Source: JAKAGZ01 sp035266865
GTDB taxonomy: Bacteria > Bacteroidota > Ignavibacteria > Ignavibacteriales > Ignavibacteriaceae
Reading direction: 5' to 3'
DNA length: 6,926 bases
Assembly: GCA_035266865.1 (NCBI GenBank)
Contig: DATFMR010000054.1
Location: forward strand, 1-6,926
A model generated the notes under the pieces. The model saw nothing but the letters and a program-made list of their open reading frames with translations. It was not told the DNA's origin and did no database searches. The position numbers and the translations under genes are program-made. This document shows, one piece after another, positions 1 through 6,926 of the stretch. How positions within the stretch are numbered: the stretch's first letter is position 1; each line of letters opens with the position of its first letter.

Positions 1-628
1 AATTAAATGTACTGGCAAAATTTCCAAGATGCGTTGGATTGTAAACAATTACTCCATCGACCAGTGTTAAATTCTGATCGGGTGAACCACCCCTTACATA
101 AAGTCCTGTCGAAATATCAGAAGCTGTTTTTATTCCAGGAAGAAATTCAAGTATTTTAAATAAGTCTATTTGACCGCTTAATGAAGGCATTCTTTTGAGC
201 AGATCAACAGGCACATCAATTGTGCTTGCTTTCACTTCATCCCTTCGCTTACCTGTTACAAGTACTTCAGCTAAAGGTATCTTTGTTGATGTAAGGTTTA
301 TATTAAATCTAACAACACCTGTATCGCTATTAACATTGACTTCTCTTATTACAGTTTTATAGCCAATGTTTCTTGCAACCAGGATATAATGACCTTTAAC
401 TATTTTAGGAATGGCATAATACCCGTAATAATTGCTGGCAGCTCCCCTATATGGAATTCCATCGACTTTTACAGAATCCCTGAATAAAAGTATATTCGTT
501 CCAACCAGAGCTTCACCGGTTACGGAGTCGTTAATAAATCCGGATAGTATTATTTCCCCGCTTTGCGCAACTGCCAAAGAAGAGATTACTATAACCAAGA
601 ATATTATTAGGGGTTTTAGATTTTTCAA
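1..628 (-). CDS. TonB-dependent outer-membrane receptor, N-terminal part (cut by left window edge)
   Basis: The first 209 codons of a TonB-dependent receptor are visible; the beta-barrel lies beyond position 1. A signal peptide (residues 1-22, KNLKPL n-region, hydrophobic core, cut near AVAQ-S) leads to a CarboxypepD_reg-like beta-sandwich (about 26-113, with GEALVGTNI, YRGAASNYYGYY and NIGYKT). A connector with EVLVTGKRRDE (121-131) follows. The plug begins at about 135 and contains LEFLPGIKTASD, LYVRGGSPDQN and LVDGVIVYNPTH, all typical of the family. There is no STN domain, so this receptor probably imports without signalling to FecR. The start is TTG at 628-626: an in-frame TAA lies at 637-635, no ATG lies between, and a later TTG would remove the charged n-region. 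No Shine-Dalgarno site is visible. It is a paralogue of the complete receptor at 3259-5862 but is separated from that gene group by 208 bp. Family assignment is secure; the substrate is unknown. Confidence 0.9.
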   Translation of the reverse strand, partial: MKNLKPLIIFLVIVISSLAVAQSGEIILSGFINDSVTGEALVGTNILLFRDSVKVDGIPYRGAASNYYGYYAIPKIVKGHYILVARNIGYKTVIREVNVNSDTGVVRFNINLTSTKIPLAEVLVTGKRRDEVKASTIDVPVDLLKRMPSLSGQIDLFKILEFLPGIKTASDISTGLYVRGGSPDQNLTLVDGVIVYNPTHLGNFASTFN

Positions 629-836
629 ATGAAATTAGTTTTTATTGGACTAACTAATTAATATCTCTTATCTGTAATACTGTATTTTGCGTATTTAATA
701 TTTTGATATTTTTTTATTCACTTGTTAAATCACAGGTCGAAGAATTTCACAAATCTATTTTTTACAATAGATGATTTATAAGTGTACTTTCAGGCTTATA
801 TATTTTATATTTTACATGCAATGAAATAATATCAGG
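629..836 (-). promoter_or_regulatory. AT-rich intergenic spacer, possible promoter of the second TonB receptor
   Basis: This 208 bp gap is the only sizeable non-coding stretch in the window, and it separates the propeller gene from the second receptor gene. Read on the minus strand it contains TAGATTTG (757-750), an exact match to the Bacteroidota -7 consensus TAnnTTTG. No TTG is seen at the usual -33 distance, so the promoter call is weak. If it is used, the leader would be roughly 115 nt. No GC-rich stem followed by a T-run was found, so a standard intrinsic terminator for the upstream operon is not evident, and read-through into the second receptor remains possible. No open reading frame of note was seen here. 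Confidence 0.3.
753..772 (-). other. AT-rich perfect inverted repeat (7 bp stem, 6 nt loop)
   Basis: ATCTATT (753-759) and AATAGAT (766-772) are perfect inverted complements around a 6 nt loop. The stem has a single G:C pair and no T-run follows on the minus strand, so it would be a poor intrinsic terminator. It overlaps the TAGATTTG candidate promoter element and could equally be an operator-like dyad or chance in AT-rich DNA. A second, weaker repeat, TATAAG (777-782) with CTTATA (795-800), lies next to it. Confidence 0.25.
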
Positions 837-2306
837 TTATTTCTTCTTTAGAATTAGTCCACCTCCGAAAGTTGCTATCCAGGTTCTACCAAGTTTGTCT
901 TTAACAACACCTCTTACATCATTCATTTCAAGACCGGTAGTTTCTTTATTATATTTCTTGGCATCCGTAGCAGTAGTAAAAGTAATTAGGCCCTGATTTG
1001 TTCCAATCCATTTCATTCCGGAATTATCAGCATAAATGCTATGAGTTTGTACATTACTTGGTATAACGTAATAATGTTCAAAACTACCATTATAATAGTC
1101 TATACCCGTCCCAGTAGCTATAGAACTACCGTAGCCAATCCATACTCCATTTGATGGATCTGCAGCAATTGCGCTAATACTATTTCCTAAAATATTGGAA
1201 TTTGTAGTTTTAAGCTGAACTCCTGTGTTATCACCTGCATAAAGACCGGCATCTTTTGTCCCGAAATAAAGTTTGCCCGCCATATCCACGGCCATGCAGG
1301 ATAGTGTATCTGTAGGGCGGAAATCTGAATTATCAAACTTCCACGTACCGGATGAATCAAAGAAATTAAGAATAATCGTATGTGTAATTACGTAAACGTC
1401 CCCCCTGATTGAATTAACAATATCAACGACATAAGGTTCAGCTAATGGAGATCCATATTTAATATCGTTATACCGTATCCAACTACTTCCTTTTAACAAG
1501 AAAAGGCCAAATTTGGTGCCAGCCCAAACTGTACCATCGACAGAATAATTAACAGTATTTACCTTACTATCCTGAATTATGGAGGTGCCGGGAGAATAAA
1601 TTTGCCATGTATTGCCATCATATTTTACAAGACCATTATCTTCAGTACCAATCCATAAATTATTTTGATCATCTACGGTAATATCCGTCAAATTATTTGT
1701 CGGTATGTTTGAAGTATTGGTATTCAAATCCATCCACTTAGTTGTATCAACTAACTGAGTCTTTGCTTCACTAGTATTACTACTGCTAACTACAACATCA
1801 AGAGTATTATCTCTGTAATTTTGAGCATGATATCTTACTTTATAATAGCCCGGCAAAAGTCCTTGTAATATATCAGGAGTAGTTTTACCAGTTGCTGAAT
1901 CATTCAGAAATATTTCTGATCCATCGGGTTTTCCATTACAATTAATTTCACCTCGCATTGCCGGATTCTTTGTATAATCTATAAAGAACTCTTTCCTTTC
2001 ACCATCTACAGCATCTATTGAAATTGAAGTGTCCCTAAATAATTCTTTCTTAAGTGTTATTGTATATGTGTCAGTTTCAAGCCAGGTAAGACTATCAGGA
2101 GTTATTCTCCTCCTATTTTTTCCATCTAAATATATTTGTGCACCGTCAGGTTTAGAATCAATAAGTACATAACCGTGTGGAGGCGGCGCATCGGGTGGAC
2201 TTACGGAAATTTCCTGGTTGCAGGAATAAACTATTCCTACTAAAGCTAGAAATATTAAGAAAGAAATAACCTTCTTTGCCATAATACTATTATAATTTAT
2301 TTTCAT
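837..2306 (-). CDS. Lipoprotein with two PEGA domains and a seven-repeat Reg_prop-type beta-propeller
   Basis: This 489-residue envelope lipoprotein has a hydrophobic signal ending in VYSC (Cys29), then a Pro-rich linker (38-43, PDAPPP region). Two PEGA-type domains follow: about 46-112 (KPDGAQIYLDG) and 117-185 (KPDGSEIFLND). A propeller fills about 200-489. I count seven repeats of the D..G.lWIGT..GL type, with cores at 218 WIGT, 261 WAGT, 304 VYVIT (degenerate), 346 LYFGT, 389 WIGYG, 433 WIGT and 476 WIAT. Such propellers usually form the sensor part of hybrid histidine kinases, but no transmembrane, kinase or DNA-binding part is present, so a binding or scaffold role is inferred. The gene begins 5 bp after the DUF4249 stop and probably shares its transcript. 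A second in-frame ATG at 2282 (MAKKV...) gives a more typical 21-residue signal and may be the real start; neither ATG has a clear Shine-Dalgarno site. Function is unknown. Confidence 0.85.
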   Translation of the reverse strand: MKINYNSIMAKKVISFLIFLALVGIVYSCNQEISVSPPDAPPPHGYVLIDSKPDGAQIYLDGKNRRRITPDSLTWLETDTYTITLKKELFRDTSISIDAVDGERKEFFIDYTKNPAMRGEINCNGKPDGSEIFLNDSATGKTTPDILQGLLPGYYKVRYHAQNYRDNTLDVVVSSSNTSEAKTQLVDTTKWMDLNTNTSNIPTNNLTDITVDDQNNLWIGTEDNGLVKYDGNTWQIYSPGTSIIQDSKVNTVNYSVDGTVWAGTKFGLFLLKGSSWIRYNDIKYGSPLAEPYVVDIVNSIRGDVYVITHTIILNFFDSSGTWKFDNSDFRPTDTLSCMAVDMAGKLYFGTKDAGLYAGDNTGVQLKTTNSNILGNSISAIAADPSNGVWIGYGSSIATGTGIDYYNGSFEHYYVIPSNVQTHSIYADNSGMKWIGTNQGLITFTTATDAKKYNKETTGLEMNDVRGVVKDKLGRTWIATFGGGLILKKK

Positions 2307-2311
2307 GTTTT

Positions 2312-3262
2312 TTACTTAAATCCTGCTGATTGCAAAAACGATGGTTTAAATCCAATTGTATAATCTTTTTTAATATAGGATCCGAACATTCCGAATCCAC
2401 CTTTGATATTTGAATAATCCGGGTTATCAAGTTTAACAGTAAAACCGTCCTGGCCTTGCTTTATTGATGAATAATAAGTTGATAAATATTCATCATAAAC
2501 TATTAGCTCTAAAGTCATATCACTAATTGAATACTGACTTTTTGACTTACCATTAGTAGGAATCTCATTCAGCGCCTGCGTTATAGTTTCAAGATTAAGC
2601 TCTACAAAGTTTTTTCTACCAGGTGTTGGATAAACAGGTTTTAAACTTCCTGCATCGGAATAATAAAATAAAGGTACTTCTTTATGATGAATAGTCGTAT
2701 CGCCATCAACATAATAGTTGATATTTATCCGGGGTGCATATAAGATACTAGCAATATCCTGCCAATCCACTTTAATAGTTGAACCAAATGATGGAGGAAT
2801 TAATTTATCACTGTTATAATCAAAAAAGCCAAATTGTGGAATATCCGGAGTTTTGCTTTCAGACTGAAGCAATAAACCATTAGGAAGAAGTGCGTCTATT
2901 TCAATGACTTTACCCGGTCCCGGTTTGAGATCGGGATTGTAATAATAATTTACTGAATCACCATAACGTGACGAATTTTTACGAGCAACAACAGTATCCC
3001 GCAGGTGATATAATTTATTATCGTAATAAATATTCACCTCGGCATTATTTATAGCCGGGTCATCAACGTATTCCTTTGGATCATAACCCTCAGGCTGATA
3101 ACTATGAGTTAAGGTAACAATCTGATAAGATGTATCACTCCTCATGATTCCATTGAGAATAAATCTTTCTCTGAATGGTGCATTTGGGTTAATCGATTGA
3201 TCACAGGAATAATTGATTAAGGCCAGTGCAAAGAGCATTAATATTAAAATGTATTTTTTCAT
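2312..3262 (-). CDS. DUF4249 family lipoprotein, partner of the TonB receptor
   Basis: This 316-residue protein has a lipoprotein signal (MKKYILILMLFALALINYSC, predicted lipidated Cys20). The mature part looks like DUF4249: an early beta-strand segment ERFILNGIM (32-40), NNAEVNIYYDN (72-82), then PGPGKVIEIDALLPNG (114-129) with the following LLLQSESKTPDIP, and the C-terminal GGFGMFGSYI (288-297), which resembles the Gly-rich end typical of the family. DUF4249 genes commonly sit directly after TonB-dependent receptors in Bacteroidota, and their products are thought to be accessory lipoproteins of those receptors; no biochemical activity is established to my knowledge. Here the ATG overlaps the receptor TGA (ATGA, 3262-3259), which suggests translational coupling and matched dosage. 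The sequence after Cys20 (DQSINPN) shows no obvious surface-export motif, so its side of the outer membrane is uncertain. The family call rests on motif style and gene context. Confidence 0.82.
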   Translation of the reverse strand: MKKYILILMLFALALINYSCDQSINPNAPFRERFILNGIMRSDTSYQIVTLTHSYQPEGYDPKEYVDDPAINNAEVNIYYDNKLYHLRDTVVARKNSSRYGDSVNYYYNPDLKPGPGKVIEIDALLPNGLLLQSESKTPDIPQFGFFDYNSDKLIPPSFGSTIKVDWQDIASILYAPRININYYVDGDTTIHHKEVPLFYYSDAGSLKPVYPTPGRKNFVELNLETITQALNEIPTNGKSKSQYSISDMTLELIVYDEYLSTYYSSIKQGQDGFTVKLDNPDYSNIKGGFGMFGSYIKKDYTIGFKPSFLQSAGFK

Positions 3263-5862
3263 ATTTCAATTTTAATTGTTGCAGTTGGTAAAATTGGAAG
3301 CATATTAATTCTTCTTCCGGTGTTTCTATCAAAGTAAAAAATATTCTTTCGATCATAAACATTTATAATGCTTGCATCCAGATCAAATTTTATCCACGAG
3401 AATACAAATGATTTTGACAAACTTATATCAAGCCTATGATATTCAGGCAATCTTCCCAGGTTTTTATCGGCAAGGATAGAAAACGGTCGATAGCTTTCAA
3501 GTAAAGAACCTTCAGTATAAAGGTCATCATAATATAGTTTATCATAATAACCCCAGGATTGTGTAAATGGCCTGCCGGTATTAAATATCCACATTGCACT
3601 AAACTGCCAACCTGCACCCAGATTTAAAACACCAATTAAATTAACCTGATTTCTTGTATCATATCTTGGATAATATGTCCAGTCATTAAGATGTTTGTAT
3701 GCCCATCCAAGTGAATACGAAGCGGTTAAGCTTACAGGATCGTTATTATAATTTAACAGAAATTCCCAGCCGTAGGATTCACCATTGGCTGGCAGCAGAT
3801 CATTATCTGTTGACAATACCTTATTATCATTAATAGTCGGGATATTATGAAGTACCTTATAATATCCCTGTATATCCAGAGATAAAGTGCTCGTGAAATC
3901 AGCTTTCAGGCCGATGGTATAGTGAATTGCACTTGCAACCGGTAAATACCTGGGAGAAATTATCCATGGCTCAAACAATGATATTACTTCATTTTCATCA
4001 GAAAGGGTTGTCAATTCCTGAGAATATATTCCCCAGGCACCTTTTAAAGCAAGCCACGGAAATACTCTGTAAGTAAGACTTACGCGAGGTTCAATTAAAT
4101 ATGTATTGCTCGAAGACTGAGTTAAACTTGAGACATTAAATCTGGCACCAATATCAGCACCAAAATTATCATATCGTAAAAATTTGTACTTTCCAAAAAT
4201 ACTGATATTCGTTCCGTGCGACCCGATGTCAGAAGAAGCTCCAATAGTATTTTGCAATATGAGTCTTGTATCAACATCTTTGACATCTACACCAAATGCT
4301 AATTCATCCTTAGTCTCAAAAATATAATTGAAGTTCATATTTAGTGAAATATCATCCACTGTATTTCTTTTAGGTTTAACCTTACTGTAATTAGGAATAA
4401 CATTTCCATCGAAATTACTGTAGGATAATCCAAACTCATAATAAAGTGGAGTGTCTGTTACCTGGAACCACCTTAATCCGATCATTTTATTTGACCAGTT
4501 AATATCTTCACGCTGCGGGTTATTGTTTTTCAAATTATCCTGGCTGGCAAACCCGTGAATTACAAATTTACCACCCTTTATAAAATTCGGATTTGCATAA
4601 TTCAATTTAAATCCAATGTCGTAAAAGTCTATAGGTGCGTTCTTGTTGTCCAGAAACTTTTTAAGTACACTAGTATTGTAACTTTTTCTTCCAGCCAGCA
4701 AAAATGATCCGTGAGGCAGTGGCCCTTCAACAAGAGCCTTGCCCGTCAAAAAGCTTGAAGTTGCACTGGCGCCAAAATTTTTCTTATTCCCGTCTTTAGT
4801 TATAACGTTTAATACGGATGAAAGTCTTCCACCATATTCTGCAGTGAATCCCCCCTTATAAAATTCCAGGTTATTAATCATATCAGGATCAATTACACTA
4901 AAGATTCCAAGTGCATGGAATGGGTTATAGAGAGTTACGCCATTCAATAATACCAGATTTTCGTTACTCGCACTTCCTCTTACATAATATCTCGCTGATA
5001 CATCGCCGGTAGATTGGACACCGGGTAAATATTGAATAGTTCTGAACACATCAGTCTCAACACCTTTAGGAAGCACTTCGAGATCCTTTATCGAAATTCT
5101 TTGAAGACCTATATCAGTAGCATTTTTTTCAATTATCCTCTCCCCCACTTTTTCAACGGCTCTCATTTCAACAGCAATTGGACTTAATTCAACATTGACA
5201 TCAGTAATTTTACCTACACTAACATAAACTGATATTTCTTTAGTTTTATAACCGACATAAGAAACCATAAGTGTGTAGGTTCTGTTACCGGGAACACCTG
5301 GTATTCTAAAATTTCCATGGCCATCAGTTGATGCCCCCATTTTAATTTCCTTTAATATAACATTACCGAATGCAAGTGCTTCCCCGTTGGTAGAATCTGA
5401 GACACTACCTCGGACGGTTCCAGTATTATCAATATCTCTATTTTTATTATTATTTATTCTAAGGACAATTTGCCTGTTATTTCTCGGTAACCATTCTATA
5501 TTTGTATCATGTAATATCTGATCGAGTGCAGCTAAAACCGTAATATCATGTGCACTTATTGAAACCAGAATTTTATAAGGAATGATATCACTGCTATAGG
5601 AAAAATCTACGCCGGTTTTCGCAGTAATATATTTAAGGACCCTGGCTAAAGAAGTTTTTTCTGCTGAAATATTAATATTCTGCGATAAATAATAATTGAT
5701 TTCGGAAGAAAAAATTCGCTCACTTCCGCTCCCAATAGAATTATGGTAATTATTTTCTTCAGCATTTTTCATCGCTTGTCCTGACACAATCGAAGCGCAA
5801 AACACAAGAATAATTGATAAAATGCCCGTGAATAATTTTAATTTATGATATGAAATACTCAT
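3259..5862 (-). CDS. TonB-dependent outer-membrane receptor/transducer with STN domain
   Basis: This complete 867-residue receptor is of the signalling (FecA-like) layout. A signal peptide covers about 1-29 (cut near VSGQ-A). An STN domain follows at about 63-137, with TSLARVLKYITAKTGVDFSY and an ALDQILHDTNIEW segment. A CarboxypepD_reg-like domain spans about 148-229 (TDGHGNFRIPGVPG, VSYVGYKTKEI). The plug lies at about 245-360 (TIQYLPGVQSTGD, YYVRGSASNEN, LLNGVTLYNPFHALG, GGFTAEYGGRLSSVLNVITKDG). The barrel runs from about 361 to the end, with many alternating aromatic strands, finishing in ATIKIEI. In this class the STN domain sits in the periplasm and contacts the FecR C-terminus, while transport uses TonB energy. 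The gene follows fecR by 17 bp and overlaps the DUF4249 start by 4 bp. The ATG at 5862 has only a weak upstream GGA. No clear TonB box was identified. The substrate is unknown; iron-siderophore, glycan or peptide ligands are all possible for this family. Confidence 0.93.
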   Translation of the reverse strand: MSISYHKLKLFTGILSIILVFCASIVSGQAMKNAEENNYHNSIGSGSERIFSSEINYYLSQNINISAEKTSLARVLKYITAKTGVDFSYSSDIIPYKILVSISAHDITVLAALDQILHDTNIEWLPRNNRQIVLRINNNKNRDIDNTGTVRGSVSDSTNGEALAFGNVILKEIKMGASTDGHGNFRIPGVPGNRTYTLMVSYVGYKTKEISVYVSVGKITDVNVELSPIAVEMRAVEKVGERIIEKNATDIGLQRISIKDLEVLPKGVETDVFRTIQYLPGVQSTGDVSARYYVRGSASNENLVLLNGVTLYNPFHALGIFSVIDPDMINNLEFYKGGFTAEYGGRLSSVLNVITKDGNKKNFGASATSSFLTGKALVEGPLPHGSFLLAGRKSYNTSVLKKFLDNKNAPIDFYDIGFKLNYANPNFIKGGKFVIHGFASQDNLKNNNPQREDINWSNKMIGLRWFQVTDTPLYYEFGLSYSNFDGNVIPNYSKVKPKRNTVDDISLNMNFNYIFETKDELAFGVDVKDVDTRLILQNTIGASSDIGSHGTNISIFGKYKFLRYDNFGADIGARFNVSSLTQSSSNTYLIEPRVSLTYRVFPWLALKGAWGIYSQELTTLSDENEVISLFEPWIISPRYLPVASAIHYTIGLKADFTSTLSLDIQGYYKVLHNIPTINDNKVLSTDNDLLPANGESYGWEFLLNYNNDPVSLTASYSLGWAYKHLNDWTYYPRYDTRNQVNLIGVLNLGAGWQFSAMWIFNTGRPFTQSWGYYDKLYYDDLYTEGSLLESYRPFSILADKNLGRLPEYHRLDISLSKSFVFSWIKFDLDASIINVYDRKNIFYFDRNTGRRINMLPILPTATIKIEI

Positions 5863-5879
5863 ATAATTTCATCCGTTGA

Positions 5880-6926
5880 TTAGAGATTGAGTGCCTGTTT
5901 TTTCTTGTTCAACACGTTTTTTTTTCCGGCTGAAAACTGACATTTGTTATCAGAAATCTTGTACTGAAAGTCCAAAGCCAGTGATATAATTTTTGCTATT
6001 TCTTTTAAAGTATCTTCCTTAAATACTGCAGTAAGATGCAAGGATAATAATGATGAATCCTTTACTGAGCAACTAAAATTATAAGAACGGTTAAGTGATT
6101 TAAATACTTCCTTAAGTGTTGAATTTTCAATATAAAGTCTGCCGTTAAGCCAGCTTGTTAGCTTTTTAACATTTGTTCTTACCGGGGTACTTAAGTTTCC
6201 ATTAATGCTGAGTTTTGCAGTCTGATTTTCAGATAAAAAGACTATATTTTTCCTTACGCTATCTCTGTTTGCAAAAGAGACCTTTCCCTCTTTGACAGAA
6301 ACTACGGATACTTGGTCATCTCTCCAGGACCTAACATTAAACTCTGTGCCAATATCCGTAATTTTACCATTTGCTATCATTACTTTGAATGGGCTTTCAT
6401 CATTATGTTTAACTTTAAAAAAAGCTTCCCCGCTTAAATAAACCGTTCTGTTTGATCCTGAAAATTTTGAAGGGAATTCTATAGAACTGGCAGAATTAAG
6501 AAACACCTCAGTTCCATCTGAAAGTTTAAAGTTTGCTCTTTGCCCATTGTCTGTGGTTACTCGGTGAATTGCAATCAAATTTTTTGCAACATTTACCCTG
6601 GCAGGTTTATTACTTACATCATTATAAAGAAATGCTCCAACCAAAAATAAAAGTAAAAGCCCTGCTGTACTTAGAAAGTTAGTAGCCTGATAATATCTTT
6701 TCCGAACTATTTTTTTAAGTGGAAGACTTTTTCTGGATTTTTCTCTTTCGCCGGATTTTAAGCCTATCTTTGATGAGAGACTACACCAGGCTTTATCAAC
6801 ATCCCATTGCACCGCCTTATCTGCTGTTGCATTCCAGGTAGATTCAATAGACTCAAATTGGTCCTTGTTCAACGGATCTGATTCAAGCCAGTCTTCTACC
6901 TGTTGTTTTTCAGATTCAGTTATTTC
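5880..6926 (-). CDS. fecR: FecR-family anti-sigma factor (5' end beyond right window edge)
   Basis: This single-pass inner-membrane regulator should hold an ECF sigma factor inactive until the STN receptor signals. The frame stays open to position 6926, so the start is off the window. A TTG at 6872 is not the start: the 18 codons before it read EITESEKQQVEDWLESDP, the usual FecR N-terminal pattern ending in DPxN. In visible-residue numbering, the cytoplasmic sigma-binding region covers about 1-80. A transmembrane helix spans about 82-102 (FLSTAGLLLLFLVGAFLY), flanked by a basic stretch KKIVRKR. The periplasmic FecR domain covers about 123-218 (LSDGTEVFLNSASSIEFPSKF, YLSGEAFFKV, IGTEFNVRSW, VKEGKVSF). 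A DUF4974 domain, related in fold to STN, lies at about 264-333. The conserved Gly-Thr of IGTEFNV (near 192-193) matches the site where some FecR proteins self-cleave; cleavage here is an inference. It is the first visible gene of the operon. Confidence 0.92.
   Translation of the reverse strand, partial: EITESEKQQVEDWLESDPLNKDQFESIESTWNATADKAVQWDVDKAWCSLSSKIGLKSGEREKSRKSLPLKKIVRKRYYQATNFLSTAGLLLLFLVGAFLYNDVSNKPARVNVAKNLIAIHRVTTDNGQRANFKLSDGTEVFLNSASSIEFPSKFSGSNRTVYLSGEAFFKVKHNDESPFKVMIANGKITDIGTEFNVRSWRDDQVSVVSVKEGKVSFANRDSVRKNIVFLSENQTAKLSINGNLSTPVRTNVKKLTSWLNGRLYIENSTLKEVFKSLNRSYNFSCSVKDSSLLSLHLTAVFKEDTLKEIAKIISLALDFQYKISDNKCQFSAGKKNVLNKKKQALNL

Noticed and set aside
432..632. Plus-strand open frame of 66 codons
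   Set aside because: It lies antisense inside the second TonB receptor, whose minus-strand translation shows a signal peptide and family motifs; the plus-strand product resembles nothing.
753..800. Intrinsic terminator for the operon
   Set aside because: The stems are AT-rich and no T-run follows them on the minus strand, so I list the repeat only as a low-confidence dyad.
795..821. Sigma-70 style promoter (TTGCAT at 821-816 with TATAAG at 800-795 on the minus strand)
   Set aside because: The spacing is 15 bp, the -35 match is poor, and such boxes are expected by chance in DNA this AT-rich; Bacteroidota also use a different consensus.
837..2306. Propeller gene as a hybrid two-component sensor kinase
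   Set aside because: The protein ends right after the last repeat (GGGLILKKK) with no transmembrane, histidine kinase or regulator domain, and the next frame is non-coding, so it is not a broken kinase visible here.
3423..3617. Minus-strand open frame of 64 codons
   Set aside because: It is an out-of-frame shadow inside the barrel region of the complete TonB receptor.
5770..5862. Possible lipobox (LVFC) in the signal peptide of the complete receptor
   Set aside because: Phe before the Cys is not accepted in lipoboxes, and the hydrophobic core runs on to a normal VSGQ-A type cleavage site; barrel receptors are normally not lipidated.
1..6926. Mobile element, CRISPR array, tRNA or rRNA
   Set aside because: No transposase or integrase, no regularly spaced direct repeats, and no tRNA or rRNA signature were seen on either strand.

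Overview
This AT-rich window (roughly one third G+C by eye) comes from a Bacteroidota-type bacterium, most likely the Ignavibacteria/Chlorobi side of the FCB group. The evidence is the gene set: a FecR anti-sigma regulator with a DUF4974-type C-terminus, a TonB-dependent receptor with an N-terminal STN signalling domain, a DUF4249 lipoprotein, and a PEGA plus Reg_prop propeller lipoprotein. Shine-Dalgarno sites are almost absent, which also fits. The lineage is an inference from protein style; no rRNA or other phylogenetic marker is present.

Every gene lies on the minus strand, so the window reads biologically from right to left. From 6926 to 837 there is a compact operon-like run. It starts with fecR (5880-6926, its 5' end outside the window), followed after 17 bp by the STN-containing TonB receptor (3259-5862). 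That gene overlaps the DUF4249 lipoprotein gene (2312-3262) by 4 bp (ATGA). After a further 5 bp comes the two-PEGA, seven-repeat propeller lipoprotein (837-2306). An AT-rich spacer of 208 bp (629-836) holds weak inverted repeats and one partial Bacteroidota-like promoter element. Beyond it is the 5' part of a second TonB receptor (1-628), which has a CarboxypepD_reg-like domain and plug but no STN domain. It uses a TTG start and runs off the left edge.

The working model is a trans-envelope signalling and uptake locus. Substrate binding to the outer-membrane receptor would be passed through its periplasmic STN domain to the C-terminal domain of FecR, and across the inner membrane to an ECF sigma factor that should lie just right of the window. 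The two lipoproteins would be receptor accessories; the propeller protein is the least expected member. The substrate cannot be told from the sequence. No RNA gene, insertion sequence, CRISPR array or phage gene was seen.
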